From Zizania palustris (lineage: Eukaryota > Streptophyta > Magnoliopsida > Poales > Poaceae), in NCBI GenBank assembly GCA_019279435.1, contig JAAALK010000080.1, positions 94,276,553 to 94,340,552 of the forward strand: 64,000 nucleotides of DNA. The letters run 5' to 3'. A program made the translations under genes and the position numbers. Shown piece by piece: positions 41,848 to 51,734 of this stretch (positions within the stretch are counted from its first letter, which is position 1; the number at the start of each line of letters is the position of its first letter). Below the pieces are notes generated by a model. That model ran no database searches. It was not told the origin of the DNA and saw nothing but the letters and a program-made list of their open reading frames with translations.

Positions 41848-43164
41848 TGTTGATAGAAAAAAATGGCATTAATGGCTAGATTATCAAAATGTCAATTTTT
41901 GGTGATTTGGGCTGAAAGCACACATGTCCAGGGTCTGTCCGAAGCCCTACAGGGCTGAAGTCCATTGAGCTATGGGCTCTGAAAGCCTTTAGCCAGCCCA
42001 TGGGCTTCGGCCAGGAAGCCTTCGGAGGCCCACGCTGTCGAAGCTTCGGAAGCATTCAGAGGCCCACACTGTCGAAGCTTCAGCCCGAGGAGCAGGCCTC
42101 GACGGGCCTGGACGAAGCCCACCTCGGTAGAGATAGAGTTGTTTGCGTCACCGGCTCAATCTCTATCTCTATCTGGCCGGATTAATAGCAGATTAGATTA
42201 GGTGTTAACCCCCTATATATAGAGAGGCATGGCCGGCGTGGAGAGCCCCCAACTCAAACCAAACCAAAGCCCATGCTTTGATCGTATTTACTTTACCTTT
42301 ATTTTCTTGTACCTTTTCGTGGGTTTTCCCTGAAGCCCTCCAGCGGCCACTACGGAACAATGGTAATCCTTGTTACTTCGCTTGTGAAGTATCCGTTAAT
42401 CTACATAATAGATTGTTATCGCCTTGTTACTTCACCTGTGAAGTATCCGCTAATCAGCATAATAGATTGCTACATTTGCTACTAGTGCAACACTTAGCAA
42501 AATTCGGTCCTTAGGCCAAATTGGTACTTCGCATCATCTCTGTTGTAGGTTTGCACGTTCAGAGCCACCTCGTCGGAGGTGTCCGGAGCTGAGAGATCGG
42601 TTTAGGAGGTCCCTAGGACACCCTTCGGTGGGACCACACGCTACGACAACAGGATTCGCTAGCATACTTCATCGCCTCAGGCTTTGCCACGACCATACTC
42701 CGCACCGGACGAAGTTGCACTCGCGCGTGGCCCTCACGTCACTATTATGTAGTTTGTTGTATCAGAGATCGCACGCTGAACCCTGCTGTTCGGAGGTGAT
42801 CCTCGCGTCCAGATCCATTCGGAGTCCATCTTCGACCGGATCAGTCTGAACGTCGAAGCACCCTTCGGCGGAGTACTTCGCACCAGACGCCGAAGGTACC
42901 CTTCGGTGACCCCTTCGCACCAGACTTCAAACCAGGCGGCCTCCGACTGGTTTGCTGATTTTATTTTGTTTAATCTATCCTTTTTGGCTAATTGGATTAT
43001 TTTGTGTAATCTGGTTGCCTGGCGACTCCACCCCCCTTATCACTATTAAGGGTAGTCAGAATGCGACATCGATGCCACGTCACACTTAGGCTTGTCCCTA
43101 AGTATCCGTGCACTTTTGGATCATCGAACTGACCCAAGTGCGGCGACACATTTTCGTGTCAACA
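41848..43164 (+). repeat. Solo LTR, 1317 bp, in Copia-E gag
   Basis: TGTTGATAGAAAAAAATGG to TTTTCGTGTCAACA with TSD ggaag and no internal domain. TATATATA at 42214-42221 points to plus orientation, opposite to Copia-E. It contains a 54-bp direct duplication (units at 42368 and 42422, CCTTGTTACTTC...GTGAAGTATCCG) and TTCGAAG/CTTCGG-rich patches. It is not one of the LTR families of the other elements here. Confidence 0.88.
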
Positions 43165-44524
43165 GGAAGAAGACAAACTCTCAATCTTGCCATTCGCCAT
43201 GGCAAGCTCACTCTCAAGCTCATTTATTCTCTTCTTAGCCCCTCTAAGCAATTTCTCCCGATACTTCAACTCATGACGGTTCTATTCTAGTAAATTAACA
43301 ACTTCTTGTTCATAGGATGATACCTTCTCATCGTCGTCGTCGTCGGAGTCATCGGAGGAGTCCTTTTCTTTCTTCTCCCCAAGAGCCATTGAGCAGAAGC
43401 TCTTGTGGGGTCTTCGGCTGTCACGTGAGTGTCTCTTTGGCTTGTCCCCAAAGGCCATGAAACAGAGGCCCGCCGGATCATCCCTGTCCATCTCCTTCCT
43501 GATCACGATCTCTTCATCACTTGAACTCGAAGATGAGGAGGAAGACGAGGATCTCTTGGAGTAGCTTTTCTCCATCTCAGCAAAGAAAGCCTTGTCTCGC
43601 TTCTTGTTCTCACGCCTGTCATCCTTCAAAGCCTTTCAAAAGAATCTCGTGTTGGGCTTGCCCTTCGTGGAGTTGTCGTACTTGTCAGAGTCGTAGGAGT
43701 TGTTGTCGGTTCCCTTCTTGTAATTCTTCCTCTTGGGACAGTCAGCAATGAAATGACCTGTATCACCACACTCAAAGCATCTGGATTTTGTGCCGTGTCT
43801 CTTAAACATTCTCTTATCATAGACACATCGCACCCGGTTGTTAAACAAGCACAGATCATCTCTCCTAGAGTATCAAGTTGTTCCTCAGAGATAGACATCA
43901 AGGAAAAAGTAGTACAACTCATGGCATTAGGATCAACAGACGGTGTCACAAGCGCCAGAGTCTTCGAGCCAGAACCAGTGAGATTTGATCTCAACTGGAT
44001 ATCGACCTCTGAGGCCTTGAGCTTACTAAAAAGCTCTGCGACGGTCAAGGTATCATAAGACGTGCTCTCAACAATAGAAGAAAGCTTGATATCCTAGATC
44101 TTAGGGTCCAAGGTATGGAGTACATTAAGCGCCCGTTCATGATCCGAGACTAGCTGATCACGCTCGGCCTTGTTGACGTGAAGCTTGTTAATGATCGATT
44201 GAAAATGACCAAACAAGGCCTCAACAGTCTCACCCGGCTTCTGTGAGAAATTTCATACTCACGCTGGTAGGTCTGGTAGAGCCTAGCCTTGACCTCAGCT
44301 GTCCCCTCATGGTGTGCCTGGAGAGTAGCCCAGATCTCTCGAGCAGTGGTGAGATGGCTAACACACTCAAACTCCCTAGGACCTAGACCAGAAAATAAAA
44401 TATTCACTGCTTTACTATTATTTTGATGCTTTGTAACTACATCAGCAGCAGTATCCGCAGCAATAGTCACTATGGTGAAAGTAGGATGAACAAAAATCTC
44501 CCATATGTCCGAACTCTGGCTCAT
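43165..44524 (-). pseudogene. Copia-E gag (capsid, first zinc knuckle, acidic segment)
   Basis: It starts MSQSSDIWEIFVHPTF, then NNSKAVNILFSGLGPREFEC and TTAREIWATLQAHHEGTAEV. Frames change near 44240. LFSKLKASEVDIQLRSNLTG follows, then the knuckle CFECGDTGHFIADC at about 43741-43782, and SSSSSSSDEEIVIRKEMDRD ... LCFMAFGDKPKRH. Copia-D has about 27 more residues at the N-terminus (around LEAYGYNYWKTRMRAYL), deleted here. It ends at 43165, where the solo LTR cuts it. Confidence 0.88.
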
Positions 44525-44579
44525 AAGGTATGCTCGCTAGGTTTAGAATCGGTTAAGATATTAGAAAACCCTAACCTCA

Positions 44580-44592
44580 CTCTAATACCACT
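44580..44592 (-). promoter_or_regulatory. Copia-E primer-binding site
   Basis: AGTGGTATTAGAG on the minus strand, next to the 5' LTR; Copia-D has AGTGGTATCAGAGCC. It is the common copia site complementary to initiator tRNA-Met, with a C-to-T change. Confidence 0.85.
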
Positions 44593-45499
44593 TGTAGGAC
44601 TGAAAGTAACGACCAGAGGGGGGGTGAATAGTCGCCTAAAAATTTCTTGCTAAACTAAGTTCTAATCTCAACACCCAAACAAGCTTAACCAGACAAATAA
44701 TATTAGCAAAGCGAATTACTGAAATTAAAGTTGTCTAGCCTAAAAATCACCGGTGTCTTAAATGAAATGATATTAAAGATAAACAAAAAAATTACTGCAG
44801 TAAATAAGAACACCTAGATAAATCAAAAAATATTTATATTTCAGTCTAGAAATAAAATACTAATCAAATGAATAAGATATGGATCATTAAAAATTAATTC
44901 AGTAATAACTCGAAAATATTGCACGTAGAAACTAGAATAAAAATATTACTGCGATTAATAGATTTTTTGGTTTATTTTTATATGAGCAGATTAAAACCAC
45001 TTAAACAAGTAATACGCGACAAGTAATAAAAATTTAACAGATTAAAATTACTATGAGATTTAATTTGTTTTATGCTGTTTAAAAAACTAGATAACTATTG
45101 ATTTAATTAACTAATCTGAAAAATAGGAGATTGAAACTTACCCGCGTCTTCCCGTTCATCTGTTCGCCGTTCTTCCGCAGTAGATCCAGCCGATGCCGAC
45201 GTCGTTCTCACCTCGAGCACTACTCCTGCCTGCTATCTGGTGGAGTTCATAAAGCAGCCGCACCGGCGGGTCCCACCAACTGCACGCGCTGCAGAGACTG
45301 CATCGATCCATGCGAAGGAAATCCAGGTCGCCGCGGGTCCCACAACTTGACTTCGCCGCACCTGCTGCAAAGCTTGTGTAGCAGCACTGCTGTCACGCGC
45401 GTGAAATTGACTGGCTGCTGCACGATTTTCCTCAAGCCGTGCACCAGATGCTGTGCCGCGCGTGACGAAAGGTACCGGCGGGAAATAATTGCTGTCCGT
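44593..45499 (-). repeat. Copia-E 5' LTR, inner half only
   Basis: About 95% identical by eye to 21167-22074 of the 3' LTR. It stops abruptly after ...TTGCTGTCCGT where Copia-D begins. The missing half, equivalent to 22075-22950, should lie on the far side of Copia-D. Confidence 0.88.
45495..45499. repeat. Predicted left TSD of Copia-D (tccgt)
   Basis: The 5 bp before the TG of the Copia-D LTR. In the other Copia-E LTR tccgt runs on directly into ggcgcc (22070-22080), so the host sequence is uninterrupted there. Confidence 0.6.
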
Positions 45500-46087
45500 T
45501 GAGGAGCCATGCTGAATAGCGTGGGACTCATGGCTCCAGATGTGATGAGTCATTGTCAACGATAGTCAAAAAGGACAAAAGAAGAGAGGAGATCTGCTGT
45601 GTCATGGGCCGCGTGTGAGTCAGGTACACGGGCAGCGAGCGACTGTCGGGTAGAGGGGCCGCGAAGTCGGGCTGGCCCAATCCGAGTACTTGGGCCAGAA
45701 GCAGCAGAAGACCCACTAGGCTGTTGACTAGGATTGACTCAGGTACACGGGCGGTGAGTGATTGTCGTGCTGAGAGAGCTGCGGAGTCGGGCCAGCCCAA
45801 TCCGGGTACCTGGTCCAAAGTCGGTGGAGGCTTTGTTAGTTTCGGTGCAAAACTGACGACCGCTGATCTTGTATCGGACTGTCCAGAAGAGAAGCCGTAG
45901 TCGCTACGAAAGCTTAGCTTCCGGATAAGTCATATGTAAATAGGAGTTTACTATTTTGTCCCTAGGCCCAGAGTCAGTCAGTCGAGTCTGTAAAAATATC
46001 CTAAGGGCAGTTTAGTCTTTTCCTTTATTTTAGTGTATGTAAAAAACCCTAAGGGGCTGATGGAATATTCCTAGCTATTGGGCATCC

Positions 46088-46095
46088 TATAAATA
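46088..46095 (+). promoter_or_regulatory. TATA box in Copia-D 5' LTR
   Basis: CCTATAAATAGGGCCC, the counterpart of the Copia-E LTR TATA box. The genomic transcript would start about 30 bp downstream. Confidence 0.75.
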
Positions 46096-47141
46096 GGGCC
46101 CCAATCCCTAGGGTTAGGTTACCTTTTTGCTGAACTCACTTTTTAATCAATTCCTTGGGTCATTCCTCTCTGGTTCCATGCGTTCTCTCTGTTCTTGTTC
46201 ATGTGCGCCGCCAGAAGTTTTATTCCTGCATTCCTTCTATTCTTCATTATGTTTTGAGATTTCATCCTCTGTTCAGGTCATTCGGTTTGCAGCGTTTCTT
46301 GTGGATTTGCAGTCTCGTTTTTGTGTGCGGGTATTTTATTCATGAACGATTGTCTCTGGTTGCTTGTGTTCATCGGGTGAGTAGTACTAGTTCTTGCATA
46401 CAGCAAGTAGTACCTACTCACTGTAGCAACAGTACACTAGTACTCTAGCTTGCTTTTCCTGCATAGCCTTTTTGATCAAGTAGACAGGACCAAGCCCTTT
46501 CTCTGGCTGTTTCTGGCGAAGCCCCCTTCTCTGTTCGAAGTACCTCAGCTCCGTGAGGCAGGCTTCGACCTGACATCTTCGAAGGCTTCGTGAGAACTTT
46601 TGACTCTGAACTCGAGCGTTAAATCTTGCTTCGAAGTATGCTCTATTCTAAGGTTTTGTTTTAGCATACTTCGGCATTGTTGCGAAGCATACGTCGACAA
46701 GCTTCGAAGTGAGCTTCGAATCATGTCTCTCTGGTAGACTTTGCTCAAAGTGTGTTTTCTGAGATTCTTCTGTTGCTGTCCTTTTCGAGGGCCATACTTT
46801 GTGGGTTCGGAGCTTGTCATTCGGAGTTAGTCCTTGTTTCGAAGGTGACCACGTTGGTAATCATACTTCGATCAAGCTAGCTCCGGAGGTAGAGTACAGG
46901 CTTCGATTTGGTCTTGCTGTCGTGTGTCGAGCTTCGCTTCTCGTTCGAAGATTGCTTTTCTGTGAACTTTGTTCAAAGCTTTCTGATCAAAGTCTAGGCT
47001 TCGAAGTACATTTTTCGAAGCAAGCTTCGATACTTTCATACTTCGCTTCGAAGCATACTTCGCATTTTGCCACACTCGAACTAGTCTAGACTCAACAAAC
47101 CTTCGGCACTTCAACGACAACCTTCGCTAGACAAGGAACTC

Positions 47142-47196
47142 CGAAGCAGGCTTCGACACTACGAAGCAGGCTTCGACACAGCGAAGCAGGCTTCAC
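47142..47196. repeat. 20-bp triplicate in Copia-D LTR
   Basis: CGAAGCAGGCTTCGACACTA-like unit at 47142, 47162 and 47182. Each unit has an inverted repeat (CGAAGC...GCTTCG). Confidence 0.85.
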
Positions 47197-47510
47197 CAAG
47201 TTACTAAAAGGAGACAAATTTGAACAGTAACTTTTCATCCCATTCCATGTGTAATTAGATTATTTTACTGCGAAGTTTGATCTGCCATGTCTTGAATATT
47301 TTGTTTATCTGCCTATTAGCACTGTATAGGTGTTTCTCTGTTTTTAACATCAGTTGTTTCTAGGCTAGATACTTTTAGACTTAGGCATTCTGTTCACACT
47401 CTGCTGCTTAGTCTTTTGAGGTGCGTTGGGTATTGGGAGCAGGCCATAAATTCGAAAGAATTTTTAGGCGCCCATTCACCCCCCCTCTGGTCGCTACTTT
47501 CGGTCCTACA

Positions 47511-47525
47511 AGTGGTATCAGAGCC
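47511..47525 (+). promoter_or_regulatory. Copia-D primer-binding site
   Basis: AGTGGTATCAGAGCC abuts the LTR end CCTACA. It is the standard copia PBS for initiator tRNA-Met. Confidence 0.92.
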
Positions 47526-47576
47526 TGGTTAGGTTTTTTTCCATACCTTTACCGGTTCTAAACCCCAGTAGTGATC

Positions 47577-49125
47577 ATGACGTCTCCTGGCAAAGTCCCA
47601 TCCTTGGAAGCTTATGGCTATAACTATTGGAAGACTCGCATGCGAGCCTATCTTATGAGACAAGGCTCGGACATCTGGGACATTTGCGTTCACGCGACGT
47701 TCATTATATTGCCAATTGCTGAGCATGGTACTCCTGGTATCATTACCCAGCATCTGAACAATAGTAAGGCTATGAACATCTTGTTTTATGGTTTAGGTCC
47801 CACTGAGTTTGTGCGTGTGAGCCATCTCTCTACTGCGAGAGAAATTTGGGCTATCCTCAAGGCACACCATGAGGGAACAGCCCAGGTCAAGGCTCGGCTC
47901 TATTAGACCTACCGGCGTGAATATGAGAACTTCACACAAAAGCCGAGTGAATCTGTTGAAGCTTTGTTTTGTCGTTTTCAATTGATCATAAACAAGCTTC
48001 GGGACAAAAAGGCTGAGGGTGCTTAGTTAGTCTCAGATCACGAGCAGGCGCTCAAGGTTCTCCATACCTTGGACCCAAAGATCTGGGAGATCACGGTATC
48101 CTCTATCATTGAGAGCACATCTTATGATACCTTGACCATTTCTGAGTTGTTTAGCAAGCTGAAGGCCACCGAGGTTGATATCCAGTTGAGATTAAATCTC
48201 ACTGGATCTGGATCAAAGTCTCTGGCCCTTGCTACACCTTCTGTTGATCCTTCTTCTGTGAGTTGTGCTGGGTTCTCTTTGATGTCTATCACTGAGGACC
48301 AGCTTGAGTTTTTGGGGGATGATGACCTGTGTCTTTTTAACAACCAGGTGCGTCGTGTTTATGACAAACGAATGTTCAAGAGACACGGCACAAAATCTGG
48401 ATGCTTTGAGTGTGGTGACCCATTACACTTCATCACCGACTGCCCAAGCGCAATGGACACAAGAAGGGCACCGGTGGTGGCTTCCACGACTCCGGCAAGC
48501 ACGAGAGCTCCTCCTTCAACAAGGGCAAGCCAAAGACCAGATTCTTTAGAAAGGCCCTAAAGGACTACCGGCGAGAGAACAAGAAGCGCGACAAGGCCTT
48601 CTTCGCCGAGATGGAGAAGAGATACTCCAAGCGGTCCACGTCTTCTTCCTCTTCATTGAGCTCAAGCGATGAAGAGATCGTCATCAGGAAGGGGAAGGAC
48701 AAGGACGATCCGGCGGGCCTTTGCTTCATGGCTTTCGAGGACAGACCGAAGAGTCGCTCACATCAGCGCCGAAGATCCCACAAGAGCTTTTGCTCAACGG
48801 CTCTTGGGGATAAGGAAGAGAAGAGCTCCTCCAATGACTCCCACGACGACGACAACGAAAAGGTATCATCTTATGAACGCGAAATTGTTGATTTACTTGA
48901 AAGCAATCGTCAGGAGTTAAATATCGGGAAAAACTGCTTAGGGGAGCTAAGAAGAGGATAGATGAGTTAGAGAGTGAGCTTGCCGTGGCCAACGGCAGAA
49001 TTGAGAGTCTATCTTCTTCCCCTTGCTTGGGTGATAGCAGTGAGTGCCCAAAGTGTGAGGCACTTCTGTGTGACCTATCGACTCTAAAGTCCAGGTACAC
49101 AGAAAGGGTTGATGAGTGAGACGCT
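47577..49125 (+). pseudogene. Copia-D gag (capsid and first knuckle)
   Basis: ATG at 47577: VPSLEAYGYNYWKTRMRAYL and GLGPTEFVRVSHLSTAREIW, then TAG at 47904 and 48024 where Copia-E has Gln. LFSKLKATEVDIQLRLNLTG, SITEDQLEFLGDDDLCLFNN, and the knuckle CFECGDPLHFITDC at about 48406-48447 follow. After a frameshift at about 48450-48560 come KRYSKRSTSSSSSLSSSDEE and LCFMAFEDRPK, then VSSYEREIVDLLESNRQE. The protein forms the virus-like particle and binds element RNA. Confidence 0.88.
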
Positions 49126-50300
49126 TTGGCCACTGAGCTTGAAAGCGCTCAGCTGGAGCTGAAAGATGCTCAAGCCATTGTCGTCGCACCCTGTGCTGAT
49201 TGTCCATCTCATTTAGCTTTCTTAGCTGAGCTGAAAGCCAAGGGCGATGCGCATTTGGGGGATTTGGAGAGAGTGAGAGCTGAGCTAGCGCAGACTAGGC
49301 TAGAGCTTGAGACACTGTCAGTTCCACCCACTGTCTGTGAGAACTGTCTATCTCTTAGAATGGAGTTGATTAAGTTGAAAGCCGAGAAGTCTGTCTAGGT
49401 AGATAGCGAGTGTGAGACCTACTTGTCTCAGGTGGAGGTACTAGCTTCCTTGAGAGAGGAGCTAGCTGATTCTCAGAATGAAAACTTTTACCTTTGTTCT
49501 ATCCTGAGTTGGATCAGTGCCCGAGAGCCACAGTTCGGCATGATGATCCAGCAGTTCAAGAGGCAGGATGAGTTTGGGGGTAGGTTAGACCTACACCAAG
49601 GCTGACTTTGAGAGTGCCATTAGCCGGGCAGTGGAGTGGAGTAAAATGACTCCTGAGCAGAGATATCCCAAGACTCACTCCACTGAGTCTTTCTAGGCTA
49701 GTCATCCCAAGGATGGAGTAATTCAAGAACAGTCCAAAGCTCCACCCAAGAAGCCCATCTGGGTTCCAAAGCCCAAAAACCTCCACACTTCTCTTGACTA
49801 TCTTCCTGGACCCTCTCAACCCAAGAAGACTACACCAAACACCACTAAGCCCAAGAACCCCAAGCCTCAACCACATCCCAAGAAGCCCACCTATCATTGT
49901 GAGTACTGTCAGAGAGACGGGCATCTTGCGGAGTTTTGCTTCAGGAGGAAGCAGGTTGAGAGAGTAGAGAGAGCTCGTGGTGGTCAAGAGCAGTTCTACC
50001 AGCAGGGTGGTAGACTGCGTGTACCTCGATGCGGGGAGAGGCTGGAGGCCAGGCCGTGTCGTGTAGGTGGTGGGAGAGGAGACGGCTTTCATGCCCGTGC
50101 TCCAGTTGGTGGTGTTCGTTCTGGCAGAGTTCTAGGCCGTTTTGGCTTCAGTCCTGGACCTCGTGGGCGAGGTCTTAGGCAGAACCATGGACCGCGTTTT
50201 GAGCCGTGTTTTGGTCCAAAATCTTCTGGTGATTTCTGCTTTCCATCTTTTGAGCAGATGGCTCGACACTGGTTTAGCTCGTTTGCTAAACATGGTGTCG
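49126..50300 (+). pseudogene. Copia-D extended gag (coiled coil, second knuckle, Arg/Gly tail)
   Basis: CADCPSHLAFLAELKAKGDA and CENCLSLRMELIKLKAEKSV, then TAG at 49396. NENFYLCSILSWISAREPQF, a frame slip around 49580, DFESAISRAVEWSKMTPEQR, TAG near 49696, a Lys/Pro linker, a second knuckle CEYCQRDGHLAEFC at about 49900-49941 and a GlyArg-rich tail follow. The heptads suggest self-association. Confidence 0.82.
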
Positions 50301-50331
50301 GGCCATTTGCTACCCCTTACAACCACTGATT

Positions 50332-51176
50332 GTGCAGGATCGGGGACTGGAGGACGTTTGGATCATGGACTCAGGATGCTCTCGCCACATGACGGGACAT
50401 CGCAGATGGTTCTCCAGTCTCACTCCCCTGAGCTCCAAAGAGTACATCACATTCAGGAACAGTGGACAAGGGAAGGTAATTGGCATCGGCTCAATTCGCA
50501 TTTTAGACCATTTCTCTTTGAAGAATGTTGCCTTGGTTAAAAATTTGAACTTTAACTTGATTTCTGTCTCGCAACTTCTTGAGGATGGTTTGGAAGTGTG
50601 TTTTAAGAAGGGCAATTCTTCTGTGTTTGATTCTAGAGGGTCTTTGATTTGCCAGATCTCACCATTCGGTAAAGTTTTTCGAATTGAATTCTCTAGTTCT
50701 TTTGGCCCTTCTCGCTATTTGATAGCTGGATCTTCTTCTGAGCTCTAGAAGTGGCATAGGAGGTTAGGTCATATGAGTTTTTATCTGCTAGTCAGGTTAA
50801 GCTCTATGGACCTCATCCGAGGATTGCCCAAGCTTAAAATTGAGAAAGATCTAGTTTGACATCCCTCTCGTCATGGGAAAATGGTTGCCACTTCTCACTC
50901 ACCTGTGACTCAGGTGATGACTTCGTATCCGGGCGAGCTGTTACATTTGGACACTGTTGGTCTAGCTCAGGTACGCTCAGTCGGTGGGAAGTGGTACGCG
51001 CTTGTCATTGTTGACTACTTTTCTCGATTCTCGTGGGTTTTCTTTCTAGAGTCTAAGGATGAAACTTTTCATTTTGTTCATGACCTGATTTTGAAACTGA
51101 AGAATGAGAACAATTGTCGGATGCGAGCAATTCGCTCCGACAACGGCTCTGAGTTCAAAAACTCTCAGTTCGTCAG
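50332..51176 (+). pseudogene. Copia-D protease and N-terminal integrase
   Basis: MQDRGLEDVWIMDSGCSRHM carries the D-S-G protease site. Then LISVSQLLEDGLEVCFKKG, a TAG at 50746 (Trp in Copia-E) before KWHRRLGHMSF, zinc region HPSRHGKMVATSHSP after a TGA, PGELLHLDTVGLA (first Asp), YALVIVDYFSRFSWVFFLES and AIRSDNGSEFKNS (second Asp). The frame is cut after FVS at 51176 by Gypsy-C and continues at 60737. Confidence 0.88.
51172..51176. repeat. Left TSD of Gypsy-C (gtcag)
   Basis: Identical to 60732-60736, directly outside both LTRs. Confidence 0.97.
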
Positions 51177-51671
51177 TGTTGGGGGAAAATATCTCATCTT
51201 CAGGGTTATTGCCAAAGCAGCATGAAGACAGCCAGCCAGTTCGAAGATTGTCCGAAGGCCATCTTCGAAGGTGCATGGAACCTGGTTCGAAGCCCGAAGG
51301 CAGGCATTGGTTCGAAGTATGTCTTCGAACCAAAGTCCTTCAGGATCTTTTCTGCCAGCTAAGATGGAAGACTTATCTTCTATCCTATTAGATTAGTCTT
51401 TTACCATTTTAGCCCTATTAAGGAAACCGAATAGTTTCCTTAATGTCGGTTGTAATAAAGGGGTAAATAGGTCTTTTCCTTAATATTTAGGCCTATAAAT
51501 ACCCCCCATTTTACCCTGTAATGAGGACCGATTACAAGTGAATCAATACACACTTTCGAACTATTCTAAGTTATTATCCTTTCGGAGGCTTAGAACAGTT
51601 CACTTCGCAAACACTTCGTTTGTTAGTTTCTTTTCTACAGAAACCTGTTAGCGTAATCTTTTACGCCAACA
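51177..51671 (+). repeat. Gypsy-C 5' LTR (495 bp)
   Basis: TGTTGGGGGAAAATATC to TTACGCCAACA. It contains repeated TTCGAAG sites, a TATA box and several CTTCGAA inverted repeats. It matches the 3' LTR at 494 of 495 positions. Confidence 0.97.
51493..51501 (+). promoter_or_regulatory. TATA box in Gypsy-C 5' LTR
   Basis: CTATAAATACCCCCC, about 170 bp before the LTR end. Same form and position as in Gypsy-B. Confidence 0.8.
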
Positions 51672-51691
51672 GTTGGCGCCGTCCGTGGGGA
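51672..51691 (+). promoter_or_regulatory. Gypsy-C primer-binding site
   Basis: GTTGGCGCCGTCCGTGGGGA directly after the LTR, identical to Gypsy-B. Confidence 0.92.
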
Positions 51692-51734
51692 ACTTAGTCC
51701 AAAAAAACTTCGTTCTCTACCAACCTCTTGCATC

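Larger units (their letters stand above)
21167..45499 (-). mobile_element. Copia-E: Ty1-copia element (SIRE/Maximus-like), host of Helitron, solo LTR and Copia-D
   Basis: Minus-strand order from the right: 5' LTR (cut at 45499 by Copia-D), PBS complementary to initiator tRNA-Met, gag with zinc knuckle, coiled gag extension with second knuckle, protease, integrase, RT, RNase H, 3' UTR, polypurine tract, 3' LTR. It is interrupted by a solo LTR (41848-43164) and a Helitron (24839-37857); both excise cleanly in silico to restore homology with Copia-D. LTR copies look about 95% identical over the shared part. Confidence 0.9.
45500..47510 (+). repeat. Copia-D 5' LTR (2011 bp)
   Basis: TGAGGAGCCATG to GCTACTTTCGGTCCTACA. 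The first 350 bp and the last 100 bp align with the Copia-E LTR, while the middle is divergent. Inside are a TATA box at 46088 and, at 46500-47200, about ten TTCGAAG-type sites and a 20-bp triplicated unit. Confidence 0.9.

Noticed and set aside
45495..45505. Copia-D/E junction as a rearrangement breakpoint
   Set aside because: The break falls exactly on a TG that starts a complete LTR and follows a plausible TSD, so simple insertion is preferred; final proof lies downstream.
51046..51391. ORF pair spanning the 51177 LTR border, and the twin at 60122-60451
   Set aside because: They read across the LTR boundary and appear in both LTR copies; not a gene.
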